64,000 nucleotides of DNA, from assembly GCA_016906335.1 (NCBI GenBank), contig JADEYG010000002.1:1623659-1687658 (forward strand), written 5' to 3'. This DNA comes from Novakomyces olei. Taxonomy: Eukaryota > Ascomycota > Novakomycetes > Novakomycetales > Novakomycetaceae. The first letter of the stretch is position 1. Each line of letters opens with the position of its first letter. The notes under the pieces were generated by a model. The model saw only the letters and a program-made list of their open reading frames with translations. It was not told the origin of the DNA and did no database searches. A program made the position numbers and the translations under genes. Shown here in pieces: positions 1-11,540 of the stretch.

Positions 1-918
1 ATTTGGAAGGGCAGCCTGCTAGACCCAGCAGGGTTGTCTTGTTAGAACCAATAACCCCAATGCCAGCATGAGTTTTCAAGCCAATAAGGGCAATGTAGAG
101 TCCAATGCCTGCTCCAGTGGCGGCTTTAAGACTGGTCGGGATTACACGCGCCAACCACTGCCGCATGCCAAGAATTGCCAGTAGAGCAAATATCATTCCC
201 TCGATAAAGACAGCCGACAGTGCTTTCTCGTAAGAGACGGCACCCGATCCGTGGAAGCCAACAACTTGGTAAGCGAAGTACGCATTCAAACCCATTCTGG
301 ATTAGGGTTAGTCAATTGAAGAAGACAGATATATACTTTAAGAATAAAAGAATGAATGAAGATTTTGAATGATAAAATATAAAGTTGAAGTTTTGAAATA
401 AATAGGCAATGCACAATAGAATACAATTGCACGCTTACAAAACTGACTGATCAAATTCTATCGATAAAAACATTCATAAAAACTGAAAACGAAAAAAAGA
501 AAACACATATAAATCCATATACATACCCGGGACCGACACCAAGAGGCAAGTTGGCAAAAAGGCCCATAGTGAGCGACGAAAACCCGCACACGATCGCCGT
601 AGACGTAACGAGATCACGTCGTACAATATTAACACAGGCCAAGTACTCCTTGTCAGCAGAGCAAAAAGGATCATCAGCTGTCGGCTGGCAAACGCAAGTT
701 CCTCCAGTGTCAGAGATGATGGCCGAGTTCACTGCGAGGATGTACGCCATGGCAGCAAAAGTAGTCAGCCCAGCTCGAATTTCAGACGTGAATACAGAGC
801 CATATCGCTGATACGGTCTCATAGAACGAGGTGCCTCGAGTCGGAACCAATTCCCAAACTTTGAATGCGCCACATTGTCATTCAGGCGGTCTATTGCATT
901 CGTGATCTTGGACCCCAT
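1..918 (-). CDS. AzgA-family purine permease (3' end outside window)
   Basis: Two exons are visible, 918-527 and 296-1, separated by a 230-nt intron (donor GTATGT, acceptor CCAG, with CTAAC just upstream). The splice joins ..VGPG to MGLNAYFAY, giving the conserved GPGMGLNAYF motif of AzgA/NCS2-like hypoxanthine-adenine-guanine transporters. The N-terminal soluble segment (about 45 residues) with a conserved RYG.F..EIRAG stretch is followed by the first membrane segments. About 229 residues are present; fungal members are usually about 550-600, so more than half of the protein lies beyond the left edge. Known family role: proton-coupled purine uptake at the plasma membrane. The neighbouring arrestin adaptor is of the type that controls such permeases. 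The family call is strong; the exact purine is not shown. Confidence 0.88.
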
Positions 919-2588
919 GATCGTTATTGCTCTGCTTTATTTTATTTAATATTTATTTGCTTATTTTGATTTGCACAACGTCGAAAGGAATGGCAAATAT
1001 AAATAGTAAATATAAAGCAGTTATCGGGATCTGCGGACCAGCCCGAGTCTGTAACTGATTCCGGTGTAAACAACCTCCTCGGAAACCCCCTAAACCTTGT
1101 CGAGACAGCCTAAGAATACTCTAGCAGGAGTATTGAAAAGCTTTTTATATTAGAATAAAAACCAGCGATGTAAAGGAGAGCAAAGGAGTTTGTACACATA
1201 AATCCCCTACGCATTAAAACTAGCAGAAGCCAGCCATGCGAAAAAAAGACAAGTCGCGTCATTTGGCACATGGCGTCTTTTTAGCTAGCAAAAAGCAAAC
1301 AGTGCTAAACTAAGTACGAAGCTTTGTTATATCAAATAAAAAGCCGGCGTCAGTTCCAAGCGTAACATGAAAAGGGCCCTTGTTGCACCAAACGTTTGCC
1401 AAAAAGCACTGTTTCACGTTTAGCGGCAAATGACCGAATCTGGTATAGATTGCTCAGGACAGCGCTAGCGCATGAGCAAATTAAGTGAAAATCTAACAAA
1501 ACGAGCCAGCCAGATTCTACATAATTGGCTCAATGCCATTATCTGCTTTTATTTTCATTTTAACCGAGACAAATGAAACTTTAGCCGTGCGAAGAACTCT
1601 TCCTGCCATTTCCCTCGAATTTCGCGGGTTTGAGCCTTTTGATTGTTTCAATTGATGTTTCAGTTCATCTGGCTTTAGCGTAATCAACCTTTGAAAATTA
1701 CGAAACTGCACTAAATAACACGAGATAATCTGACCAGAGTTTTCAAAGAAAACAAGAAATTCGAGAGCCAATTAGGGCCATACTAGTGAAACAGTAGCGG
1801 TCATGATAAAATGAGAATTAAATAATTATATTTTAGTCCTATATAATTTGGCATTAAGTAAATTAGCAGCGGGATTATTTATACTGCTCATGTAAAGACG
1901 TTTTTATAGAGAAAAAGGTTGAGTAAAGACAGTATGGTATTCTCTAGTCTACTTCATTTTTCATCATAATACCGGCCTGTTTGTTTGCCTTTGGTGAAGC
2001 GCCATAAGACTAATTCTTATTTACACTAACGCGAAAATTGCACACAGTTCTTTCCCAATTTTTTTTTAGCAGAGGCAAAGACGTACCTTGTTTCTTGACC
2101 TATTTCTACTTTTACTGAATAATAATCGGCCAAGAACGAAGCACAAATATAAGCCCTCAATAAGAAGGTAACTTACTAGAATTCAATTAATGAAATTCGC
2201 CAATGAGGCCAGACTAATAAATGATTCTCGCTAGCCCGAATCAGTTTCGCGAGCAGTACTTGAAAAAAAAAATTCGTTGTTTGCATCAAGTACGCGCAAA
2301 TGTACACAATCCGGAAATTTAAAGATTGAAACCAATGTGAAAAATTGATGCCTGGACCGTTTTAAGAACAGCTGGAAAATTGAGGACAAGTATGAAGCAA
2401 ACGTAAAGCAAATCCCACCAGGGAGCGAAATATAACATATAAGAAAACAAAACATTAATCAGCGAAGAAAACGCAAGAGAAAAACCAAACCCATTATTAT
2501 ATATATATCCTAAAATAAAAGCATTAGGAAGAACAAAACTGTTCTCGCAGGCAATAAAAGCAATATCCACGCATTTCAAGGATTGTTT
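919..2588. other. Intergenic, 1.67 kb
   Basis: AT-rich region between the purine permease (which reads away from it) and the arrestin gene (which ends into it). Only short unsupported ORFs occur. Upstream of the permease, around 1022-1037, CGGGATCTGCGG gives two direct CGG half-sites beside a TTATC (GATA) motif; this could be a regulator site but is not proven. Confidence 0.5.
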
Positions 2589-4195
2589 TCATGAGCGCGT
2601 CTCTACGACCGTGTCAAAAGCTGGCGGAAGATCGAAATACGACGGGGCAGCTCGAGGCCCAAAAAGCTCATTATAAGCAGGTGTCGGAATTAGCGTCATT
2701 TCGTCTGGAGAATCTTCTGATGCTGGTGGATTTTGTCCAGACTGTCGTCTCTCCATGGTAAAAGCAACTGCAGTAGGATCGGTGCGCGGTTGGCGGTGAG
2801 TTAAGGATGTTTGATAATCCGGAAGCTCTTCTGTGGGCAGAATCAGGTCAGCTGGGACCTCAAGCTTGAGTAGGCCAACGTCAAAGTGCAGGTTGATAAC
2901 GACAGAGTACCTACGAATTATATGGCACCTTTGGATAGCCGGTGAGATGCCAAATCGGTCTGCACAAAGGGATAGAGGCAAAGACAAATTGCCGTGCAAT
3001 TCGGTTTCAGACAATTTATTCCAGCTTAATACCTTTGAGTTAAAAGCAAATCTTTGCATCGCTGTACTATCCCCATAGACAGAGGGTATTATTTCGTTCT
3101 CCAAACGGTTCCAGCCAAACACTGTGCGCGCACAAAGTTTGAAGGTTACGTAGCGCAGATCAGGAACTACAGCAGAAGCGTTTGTACTGGCTCCCGGAGA
3201 AGAAGCAGAGCCGGTTGAAGGTGAGGGGGGCTGATTGGGAAAGTACCAGTGAAACCCGATAGGATACTGCTTCACAGTCTCCTCATTTGCATGAAAATGA
3301 ATAGGCTGTGCTTCAGCCGAAAGAGTTCCACACTTGATCATTTTGACAAACCCTTGGCGGAAAGACTTTGTTGCTACTACGGGCCGATCTTCTACTGGGC
3401 TCCCGTTCGAACGTAGAACAATGGGCTCACAAGCTTCCTCTGTTTCCCCTCCGGAAAACTCAAAGACGAGTCGTAGACGGTAGCGGATATTGACATAGCT
3501 CGCATCCGGCACCAGCTTTTCCGTAGCTTTTTGCTCTGGGCTGTTGCTGGCTACATTGGCTCCGTTTCTACTATTTTCTCGCACCAAACCAGCAGCATTG
3601 CTGTTTGTTTGCTGTGAAAATCCCATAGAAGATGGGAGCAGCGTATGCTCAACTCGTAAAGGCGTACATTTGCAAACTGCCGTATTTTCACCAGGGATTT
3701 GTATGGAGAATGCGTGTTCAAAGGGCGGCTGAGCGCAGTCTACTTGGGTCGGCTCAAAATTGCTGAGTCGGTGTAAGCGCCGAACAATGAACGACGTCTT
3801 TTCTGCCAAAACCCGCATAGGCGCATTTGCAGCGGAAGACGTGACGTATTCAATACCTCGATCGTTAGTAAGGATTTAAAATTAAATTAACAAAACTCGT
3901 ATACGAAAGTGCCGCTGGCTGTGCAGCAAAAGGCTCCTTGCACTGTCCGGCAAAGGCAAAAAAAGCTTGTCATAAAGTAAACAAATAAAAAAAATACTAT
4001 CGTACCTTCAAACCAGAGCTTTACAGAGGTTAAAGTACGGGACTTTGCCTTTGCACGAGGCCGGTAGCGTGCGACTCCGTGTATATATTCTCCCGGGCGG
4101 TAAGTCTGCTGTGGCTGTACGATCTCGATGCTGATTCCTTCTGTAGGCGCTTCCTTTCGCGCTGAAAAGCGCCGTGTTATATTCCGTAAAGGCAT
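2589..4195 (-). CDS. Alpha-arrestin (ART) trafficking adaptor
   Basis: Exons are 4195-4006 and 3856-2589; the 149-nt intron has donor GTACGA and branch TACTAAC. The product is about 485 residues. Residues 20-65 carry the arrestin N-terminal beta-sandwich (ISIEIVQPQQTYRPGEYI.G, then VKLWFEG), and an arrestin C-like region follows. The tail has PY-like sites (LPDY, TPAY, and a final YFDLPPAF stretch) of the kind bound by the Rsp5 HECT ubiquitin ligase. Known family role: recruiting Rsp5 to plasma-membrane permeases for ubiquitination and endocytosis; CreD and Rod1 are related proteins. The gene is convergent with nothing but lies near the purine permease. Which permease it serves is unknown. 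Confidence 0.85.
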
Positions 4196-5065
4196 AGAGG
4201 CAAGCTTAGTCGCAGAGCACGATAAGTGCTAGTTCAGACGCCGTATGAATGATCTGATTTAGTCTAGCCTCACGCTTATCGGCCATTATGCTAGCGACAT
4301 TGGTGACATAAATGTGAAAATTGCTCCCTGCGAGATTAATCCACCAACGTTACTTGGTAATGCGCGTAAAATGGCGATTGTAAAAGATTTATATTATATC
4401 CATCGCTTGTGCGTTTGCTCTAGTGTACGTATTTTATAGTCATAGTGTACATCTGATCTGTAGTCCTTAGATATAAGCGGGAAAACAGTAAGTCCAATAA
4501 GTATACAGCACAAGCGTGGAATAAGTAAATCTCTGGTAGGTTAGAATAAACCAATGCAAGATTATCTCCGACAATCACTTATGTCCATCGGCGTTGAGCA
4601 ACAGTTATACCACGAAAAGTGGGGCCGCATAGTCTGAAGGATACAATTACATTGTACTCACGCGTGTGAAAGGCATATGAATCGATCAGTCGTGCCGAAT
4701 GCATTTCGTCTATACGAATTCAGTCGCCAATCAAGATTTGAAAATGATACTAGGAATAGTGTTACACAACCTTGCGGTTTTCGTGTTATTTTCGGATATT
4801 CTGGCGTACCTTAATATTTCATGGATTTATCTCTAATGATTCTTTATAATTAGCAAAACGCTGGATCTTGAATGTGTTTTAAACATTGTATTTGTAATGA
4901 AATGGCATACTGTAAAGTTTTCCAACTTTATGAGCTCTTTTTGCCATGATAAATTGCAATAACGCGAAATTCGTCCTGAGCCATAATTTTTTTACATAAC
5001 GATTTTTTAATATTATTTTCCGGCAAAAGCAAAAACAAAAACATTCAACGATCAAGTTTCATATT
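4196..5065. other. Intergenic, 0.87 kb
   Basis: AT-rich sequence between the arrestin start and the dioxygenase stop codon. A few TTATC/GATA motifs are present. I see no gene, RNA or repeat in it. Confidence 0.5.
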
Positions 5066-6172
5066 TTAGAAATAAGGTGCCTCTGCCTGTGGCGTAATAC
5101 GTGCAATCAGACGGCTACCATGCTGGGCCGGATCGTAATCCAATACGGCCGAATGAGCAGTGACGCGGTTGTCCCATACAATGACAGTGCGTGGCTTCCA
5201 ACGCAATCGCACTTGAGCATCATTTACTTTAGCAATATGATCGTACAAAAAGTTGAGAATTGTATCGCTCTCCGGTCTTTTCAACCCTAAAATGCTGCGA
5301 GTAAATTGGGGGTTTACGAATAGTGCCTTTTCGCCAGTGGCCGGATGCCTACGTACAACTGGGTGGACTGACGTAATTGGCTCACGTCGAACATGGCCAT
5401 CACGCAATCTGGCATTATTCGCCTGTTCATGAGCAGAGTGTACAGCCTTTAAGTTCTCTAGAATAGCTTGAAACTGTGGTGAAAGACGTTTGTAAGCCTC
5501 CACCTGGTTCACGAACAGTGTGTCAGCACCCACAGAGGGAACATCCAGTCCCAACAAAAAAGTGGTTCCGGGCGGCTGTTTTTCGTAAGTGACATCAGAA
5601 TGCCAGCTGGTGGAGTTAATCTGATCCGTGTAATAGCTGTCCCAAGTTTTGTCGCGAGTGGAGCGATGTACCAAGTGCAATTCTGGAATTCCATGAGGAT
5701 GGCCGGACGTGGGATGAACATGTAAACGACCGAAATGGCGGCCAAACTCGAGCCATTGCTCAGGGCTTAAATCCAAGAAATCCTGGTCGCGGAAAGCTAC
5801 TACCTTGCGCTGAGCCACGTAAAGCGCCAGCTCATTCAGGCCTTTGGGCGATAGTTGGCTCAATTGCACGTTTGATACTTCAGTGCCGATGCTAGGAGTC
5901 AAATGTGAAATTTCCGCATTATTCAATAATTCTTTCAGCTCCGGGTCAGCATGTGTGCCCGGGTCGACGTGCTGAAATGGAGTCAAGGCCTCGTAATGTA
6001 ACGAACGGTCCCAAGTGGGCAGGTAATGTGGATACTTTGATTCAAGAACGTCTTGCTCATCGTATCCCTGCCCATAAAGCAGGTCTGTGCCCAAACTGAC
6101 AGCGTTTAGCTTTTCTTTGGCTGTCTCCAAGTCCAATGTCGTAGCCGGTATTGTAGTAGTAGTAGTCGGCAT
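5066..6172 (-). CDS. TauD/TfdA-type 2-oxoglutarate-dependent sulfonate dioxygenase
   Basis: Intronless, 368 residues, the usual length for yeast Jlp1-like enzymes. The iron ligands are visible: H191-x-D193 in SWHSDVT and the distal His near 340 in WDNRVTAHSA. The 2-oxoglutarate-binding Arg lies near 353 (SRLIARI). Known family reaction: oxidative release of sulfite from taurine or other alkylsulfonates using O2 and 2-oxoglutarate, supplying sulfur; some fungal relatives act on other substrates. A TATAAA box (reverse strand of 6231-6240) lies about 60 nt upstream of the ATG. The window also holds an arylsulfatase, which fits sulfur scavenging, although the two are 11 kb apart. Substrate is not determined. 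Confidence 0.9.
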   Translation of the reverse strand: MPTTTTTIPATTLDLETAKEKLNAVSLGTDLLYGQGYDEQDVLESKYPHYLPTWDRSLHYEALTPFQHVDPGTHADPELKELLNNAEISHLTPSIGTEVSNVQLSQLSPKGLNELALYVAQRKVVAFRDQDFLDLSPEQWLEFGRHFGRLHVHPTSGHPHGIPELHLVHRSTRDKTWDSYYTDQINSTSWHSDVTYEKQPPGTTFLLGLDVPSVGADTLFVNQVEAYKRLSPQFQAILENLKAVHSAHEQANNARLRDGHVRREPITSVHPVVRRHPATGEKALFVNPQFTRSILGLKRPESDTILNFLYDHIAKVNDAQVRLRWKPRTVIVWDNRVTAHSAVLDYDPAQHGSRLIARITPQAEAPYF

Positions 6173-7324
6173 TTTTGAATAATTATTTTTCCCTTTTCAT
6201 GTCGGCGCGGTAATTCTGATGCGCTGCTGGCCTTTATAAGGACTCGGCCTCTGTATGAGCGACAATCACGCAAAGATTCAGAATCGCTTGAGCATTACCT
6301 ATTCGGGCACGTATGATGAGTGGAGAAACGCCATTTCTTTATGCGTTTCTCATACACTATTCTTGTGTGGGCGCTGCTCGTCGGCTGTTGCCCGTCGATT
6401 GCTTGGTATTACACTTTTATTACATAATATTACAATTAATCACACAATTAAATTACGAAATGTTTAGCTAAAAATTATCTGCGTTTACTTGCCAGCTTCT
6501 AAGCATATTGCTTGATGATCGTCGGTATAGGGGTCAGTAGAGAGGAAGAGCTCTTTGCTGATGGGTTTTCAAAATTCGCTTCCAAGCTTGGCACCGGCTT
6601 AAAAGCTGCGGAAGCACTTTGGAACGAGGCTTTGACAGTTTTGCAATGTGGTTTAAATATATTCTATGGGAACGTATACTATGATCCCCACCATATTAAT
6701 TTGTGATTAGGCTATTAGCAGCGGTACGTATATAAGTAATCGGCCGTTTGATCGTCCTTTTTGCTAGAGTTGTAAGAGACTTTGGCATTGTAACTGACTT
6801 TTACGAAACTTAACTAGCACTTGTCAGCTAAATTGTAGATACTGTAAGCTTTCATTACCCTCTTTTCATGGCCCAGAATTTTGATTGTGGTATTCTGGAA
6901 TACAAACAGAATAGGAAGCTTTTGAATGAAATTGTTCTAATCTCAGAAAAATTAAGAAATACATATACTCAAAATGTTTATCTGTCGTTGTGGTACCTTG
7001 GAACGGAGATATATTTCATGATTTTCAGAACGCAATAAAGATTTTCGATTCGATCTTATGCGATTAGCTTTTCGTTGCTATCTACAATTGTGGCCATTTA
7101 ACAGTCATATACAATAGATTGAAATATGTAAAAGTGTCAAGTGAATTTAGTACCGCAATACCCAGAAACGTGTTAAATGTTTAAAACACTTGCACGCTTA
7201 TCGTGCTGTATGAGGATATGATTACGTGCGTAATGCACGTGCGTGGGATAATATAGCGGGAAAGCTCGACATAAAATGCCATACTGTATTTTGTTCTTTC
7301 TGTCCGGCAAGCGACACTTGAGCC
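6173..7324. other. Divergent promoter region, 1.15 kb
   Basis: Lies between the minus-strand dioxygenase and the plus-strand monooxygenase. Contains a TATAAA near the dioxygenase and, 85 nt before the monooxygenase ATG, CACGTG (7236-7241) followed by GGGATAATATAGCGGG. Two ORFs of 64-70 codons show nothing recognisable. Confidence 0.5.
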
Positions 7325-9054
7325 ATGGCTGTTAAAGAGGATAAGCGTCTCAAAGTAATTATAGCAGGCGCCGGAATAAGCGGGCTTGCCATGGCGATTG
7401 CCCTTCAGCGTGTTCCAAATTTACCTCGCCTCGATTTTGAGTTGTATGAACAGGCACCGGAACTATTGGAAATAGGGGCCAGTATTGCGCTCAGTCCTAA
7501 TGTATAAACAATTTTGCAAAGACTTTACTAATTATTAGGGCATGCGCACCCTGGAAAAATTGGGTGTGGATAACGCACTATCAGATGAAGTAGGATTCCG
7601 CGGTCCTACCGGTATTCCGCAGATCCTGAGGTACGGCATACTCTCAATTAAAATTGTGCTCAGCAATTTATTCTAGTTTAGCATGTGGACTCTGATTATC
7701 TTAGATGTCTAACATATTATATTTTTGTTATGTGTGTATAAACTGTACTTATCAAGTCTAGGCATTGGAAAACAAACCAAGTTGTTTCCGTGGATACGCA
7801 TGTTCGGGTGCCTGATCCACGCCATCATACCACAAGGTTCCACCGTGGTCTTTTGCACGCTGCATTACTGGAACATGTTCCCCGCGAATCGATACATTTG
7901 TGTAAAAAGACAAAATCTGCAGAAGCGGATGAGGACGGTGTAACGCTTTATTTCGAAGACGGTACTCATGTCAGAGGCGATTTTTTGATTGGTGCGGACG
8001 GAATTAATTCAGTAAGTAGAACCAAAAAATAGATTGCGTCTCTGACAAAATCATAGGAAGTGCGAGAGTCGTTTCTCCGAGATTATAAATTGAGGTTTAC
8101 CGGCAAAGTCCTAATGCGTGCCACATTTGACGCGGACTTGATTGAGGGAAAAATTCCAGATCTCCCTGCTGACTCGTCCCATTGGGTAAGCTGACTCTAT
8201 GTGCGATTTGCATTATTTATTTATTGAACATCCTTTTTAGTATGAGGTTTTTATTAAATTTGTTCTCCACTTTAAAAAAGACCTTATTTTCCCAATTGAA
8301 AAACTGCCAATTAACTAATATACTATTAGTGGGGCCCCAAAGACACATTTTTTGCTTCGTGTCCTCCTCAAATATGTTATAATGCTAAAAGGTGGAAGGC
8401 AAAAACCAGTATACAGTAGTCGGCGCGTACGAGAATGGAAGAAGCGCAGAGGAACTAGAGCGAAGTGTAAAATGGGACCAAGTAGGAAACGTAAAGTTTC
8501 TTCGTGAAAAATACAAGGTAAATTTAGTGCCGGAGATTAGACTCTTCTTAAATTTTCTAAATTCATAGAACTGGAACCCGGTAGTGAGGAAGCTTACGGA
8601 GATGACACCTTATTCGCGTCTGTATCCGAATTATGCCGGTGATTCTCTTTCTACATGGGTACTAAATTCACGTGTTACACTTATCGGAGATGCTGCGCAC
8701 ACTCATGGCGGGGCCTTTGCTGCTGGTGGATCACTTGCTCTCGACGATGCCTATGCACTTGCCCTAGCGCTCAAGCACGTGTTTGCTTCCGACAACCGAT
8801 ACACGTCCAAAAACTTAAAGAAAGCCATTGAATTGTATGACAAAACTAGAAGACCGCACACTGCTTGTCTGCTTGATATTGTCCATAATCAACTTTCCCG
8901 ACCAGCGACGGAATATGCTGGTGCAGAAGACGAAGATGAAGCCCTTATCGCACGCATGAGAGGTCGGCCCGCTACAGAATGGCTGTCAGAGCATGATGTT
9001 GAAGGTAATTTTGATAAAGTCATAAAAGAAGAGGCCTCAGTTGGCTGGTATTAA
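7325..9054 (+). CDS. FAD-dependent aromatic monooxygenase (salicylate hydroxylase-like)
   Basis: Six exons: 7325-7501, 7539-7630, 7762-8011, 8057-8185, 8392-8517 and 8569-9054, giving 419 residues. Each junction restores a conserved family segment; for example the first joins ..ALSPN to GMRTLEKLG. The GxGxxG dinucleotide motif (IAGAGISGL) is at residues 13-21, the middle DG motif is in GADGINS, and the GD motif is in LIGDAAH followed by GGSLALDDAYAL. Known family role: NAD(P)H-dependent hydroxylation, sometimes with decarboxylation, of aromatic acids such as salicylate. A CACGTG/GATA cluster precedes it. Substrate is not shown; a related epoxidase-type activity is possible. Confidence 0.88.
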
Positions 9055-11540
9055 GCCGCTGAATCAGAAAACGGAGCGAAACGTAGTCGCTCATACTCTG
9101 CTACACGATTAGTCCTCAACGGCAACGTGAGACATCACTGTTATTGACTGATAGAGACTAGCATTAGAATAAAATGTATTATTATTATTAGTATTAGAAT
9201 TTAGCATTAGGAAACACCATTAATGGTGTACAAGGCTTGAATCGGTTTTCCTCTGTTATCTGTTAGTAAACAAGCTATAATACTGCTTTGACTTTGCCAT
9301 ATATCCGCAAGGTGACGTGCAAAAACTGCTCTACGCTTTGGTCTAAACATCCCTGCTCATCTATGCGACGCATTTACTAGTTGTCAGTCGAACTAGGTAC
9401 TGTTTGCCAAAACATAAAGTTGACCAATAAGCTTTTGAATCTTTTGTCAATGAACTGCTTTGTATCATTTATTCATGAAATATAAAAAGAGAATCTTTGA
9501 TGGCCGAATATGTCTAATTACAGACAATGAATTAAAAACGACGACAATTTAATAATTTCATGACCCTATCCCATAGAAGTTTAAAACAAATATTGCAGTA
9601 ATACGTCTGATAAAGTGGGGCAACGCTACAAAGATAATTGGCAGCTTGATCTCCATGTTTTGGAATCGAACAATGGCTTTCGTCGAGACCGGCCGAGAAT
9701 TTTGGTTTGGGTTATGCCCCTTCAAGCTGATTAGCCATGGACCAAAAGAGTAAAAATGCCCATCTGGCGATCAAGCATATGCCGGCACCTTCAGAACCGC
9801 CTAGATAAATTTATTCAATAAAATTATTGTTCTCCCAGGCCGTGCGAAAAGGCTCTAAAATTCAACTCCATACAGTATTACTTAATTAGTAAAGGAATCC
9901 CAAATGTTTCAACCCATCTAGTTACTAGAGAAATTCTATTTATGTTTGAAGCTTTAAAATCACTGGCACATTGTCGATAAAACCTCCACGTAAAATCGTA
10001 GCATCATTAAGCGACGATAGCCAAATATTGCTATCGTCTGTATCGAGGCGGCTGTACGGAGCCTGTTAGTTGGCGTCTTCATACACCACATGGGATAGAA
10101 GGGTTTTAAACGTAAATTGTATGTCCATTTTGACTCAGTCAATGAGCGCCGTCAGCGTTCAGCAGCTGGATACAATCTAGCTATTGAAAGCCTTTTACGA
10201 TTCTTTATCATGCCAGTTGGGACCGTGAGAAGCATTATTCAGGATGTTTTGATAGGACAGCAGATAGCGTGGGGTAGAGTAGAATAACGTATGCAATAAA
10301 TCTATTATTAATAAGAGCGTTTTCGAAGGTGCGGATAGAGCAGACACAAAATATATCCGATTACATTAAGTAGGCCTGACATAATTAGAATTGATGAGTC
10401 AAATGATATTTCGGCCTAATTATATAGATTACTGTAAAGCATTAAGATACCCGGCATTCATGAAGATGACTGCCGAAACCATAACCTTTCAAATCCAGGC
10501 CCTTGAATTGATCCAAAGTTGGGTGAAGTTAGTAAGGGTATCTGTCATGTCTAAAAATGGATTCTGGGATAACAGCACGAGCTCAGTGTTGTTTTATTTC
10601 TAACTCGCCAAACGTTGTAATAATTTAGCTCTATCGACATCAACACGTGTCTACGCGAATTCGTGCATTCTCTGTCGAAAAATAATAAACATTACTTGAT
10701 ATTTTCCCCGCGCACACCTAGCCGACATGGCTATAATGTTCTATCCATGTTCTATCACATTATTATAAATCTTTTGCTATTACCGTGTATTTTCCGAGCT
10801 TCGACCCACTTACCCTTTTCGTAGACCTCCCATATTTTAGTAATGCACCCCAAGTAGCCGATATCCTCTATTGTTCAAGATAAGCTTACTGGCACCCTTT
10901 AGCACTAGACAGAGATCAAGGCAACCCCAGATTTTTGACATCCAGCTGCTAAACTGTGGAGTCTTGGCCCTTTTTCAAATATATCAATAAAAGGCTTGAA
11001 GACCAGCATTGGGATATTTTTTTAGCATAAAATTGTATTTAATTTATATTATACGCCTGTCAGTTAAAAACCGTAAATTTAAATCTAATTTTTTTAGAAA
11101 AGATAGAAGAAAAACGCGTCTTTGGCGCGTAAAAGGTTTTAGGGGCCGTCACTAGAGACATTTCAGCCTCCTCTTCCTGATGGTGCTTACCCCACAACAA
11201 ATATTCAAATTTGCAGATCTGGGAGGCAATTCTATCTAGGGTTTTCTATCTGCCATTAGTAAAAATAAACATTGATCGTAAGGGCTACCCGATTAGGCCG
11301 CCCACCTGCGGCGTTTCGCCCACTCACCCCAAATTCTTCCACACCCTTCGGAAGATCCGTTTCGGTATGTATTTGAAATCATTTCTTGCCCCGCTTTAAT
11401 TATTGTGGTTGTACATATGGGATGCTGATAACTATAAAGAACGTGCCGATAGCCATGCTCGACCAACAAATTTGAGCACGCGAATAACAGTCAGTCAATT
11501 TACACAATATTAAAGGCTTGAGATCCTTTCTACCGTCAAA
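9055..11540. other. Gene-poor intergenic region, 2.5 kb
   Basis: The largest gap in the left part. No ORF above 70 codons. On the minus strand about 10090-9960, a 35-codon open stretch preceded by CTAACAG reads like a stray exon (…LNDATILRGGFIDN…), but I cannot assign it to a family or find flanking exons. Otherwise nothing recognisable. Confidence 0.4.

Noticed and set aside
6512-6706. 64-codon ORF in the dioxygenase-monooxygenase promoter
   Set aside because: No motif, no splice partners, no family resemblance; too short to support.
9960-10142. 60-codon minus-strand ORF and overlapping open stretch
   Set aside because: One frame looks mildly protein-like after a CTAACAG, but no neighbouring exons or known family could be found.
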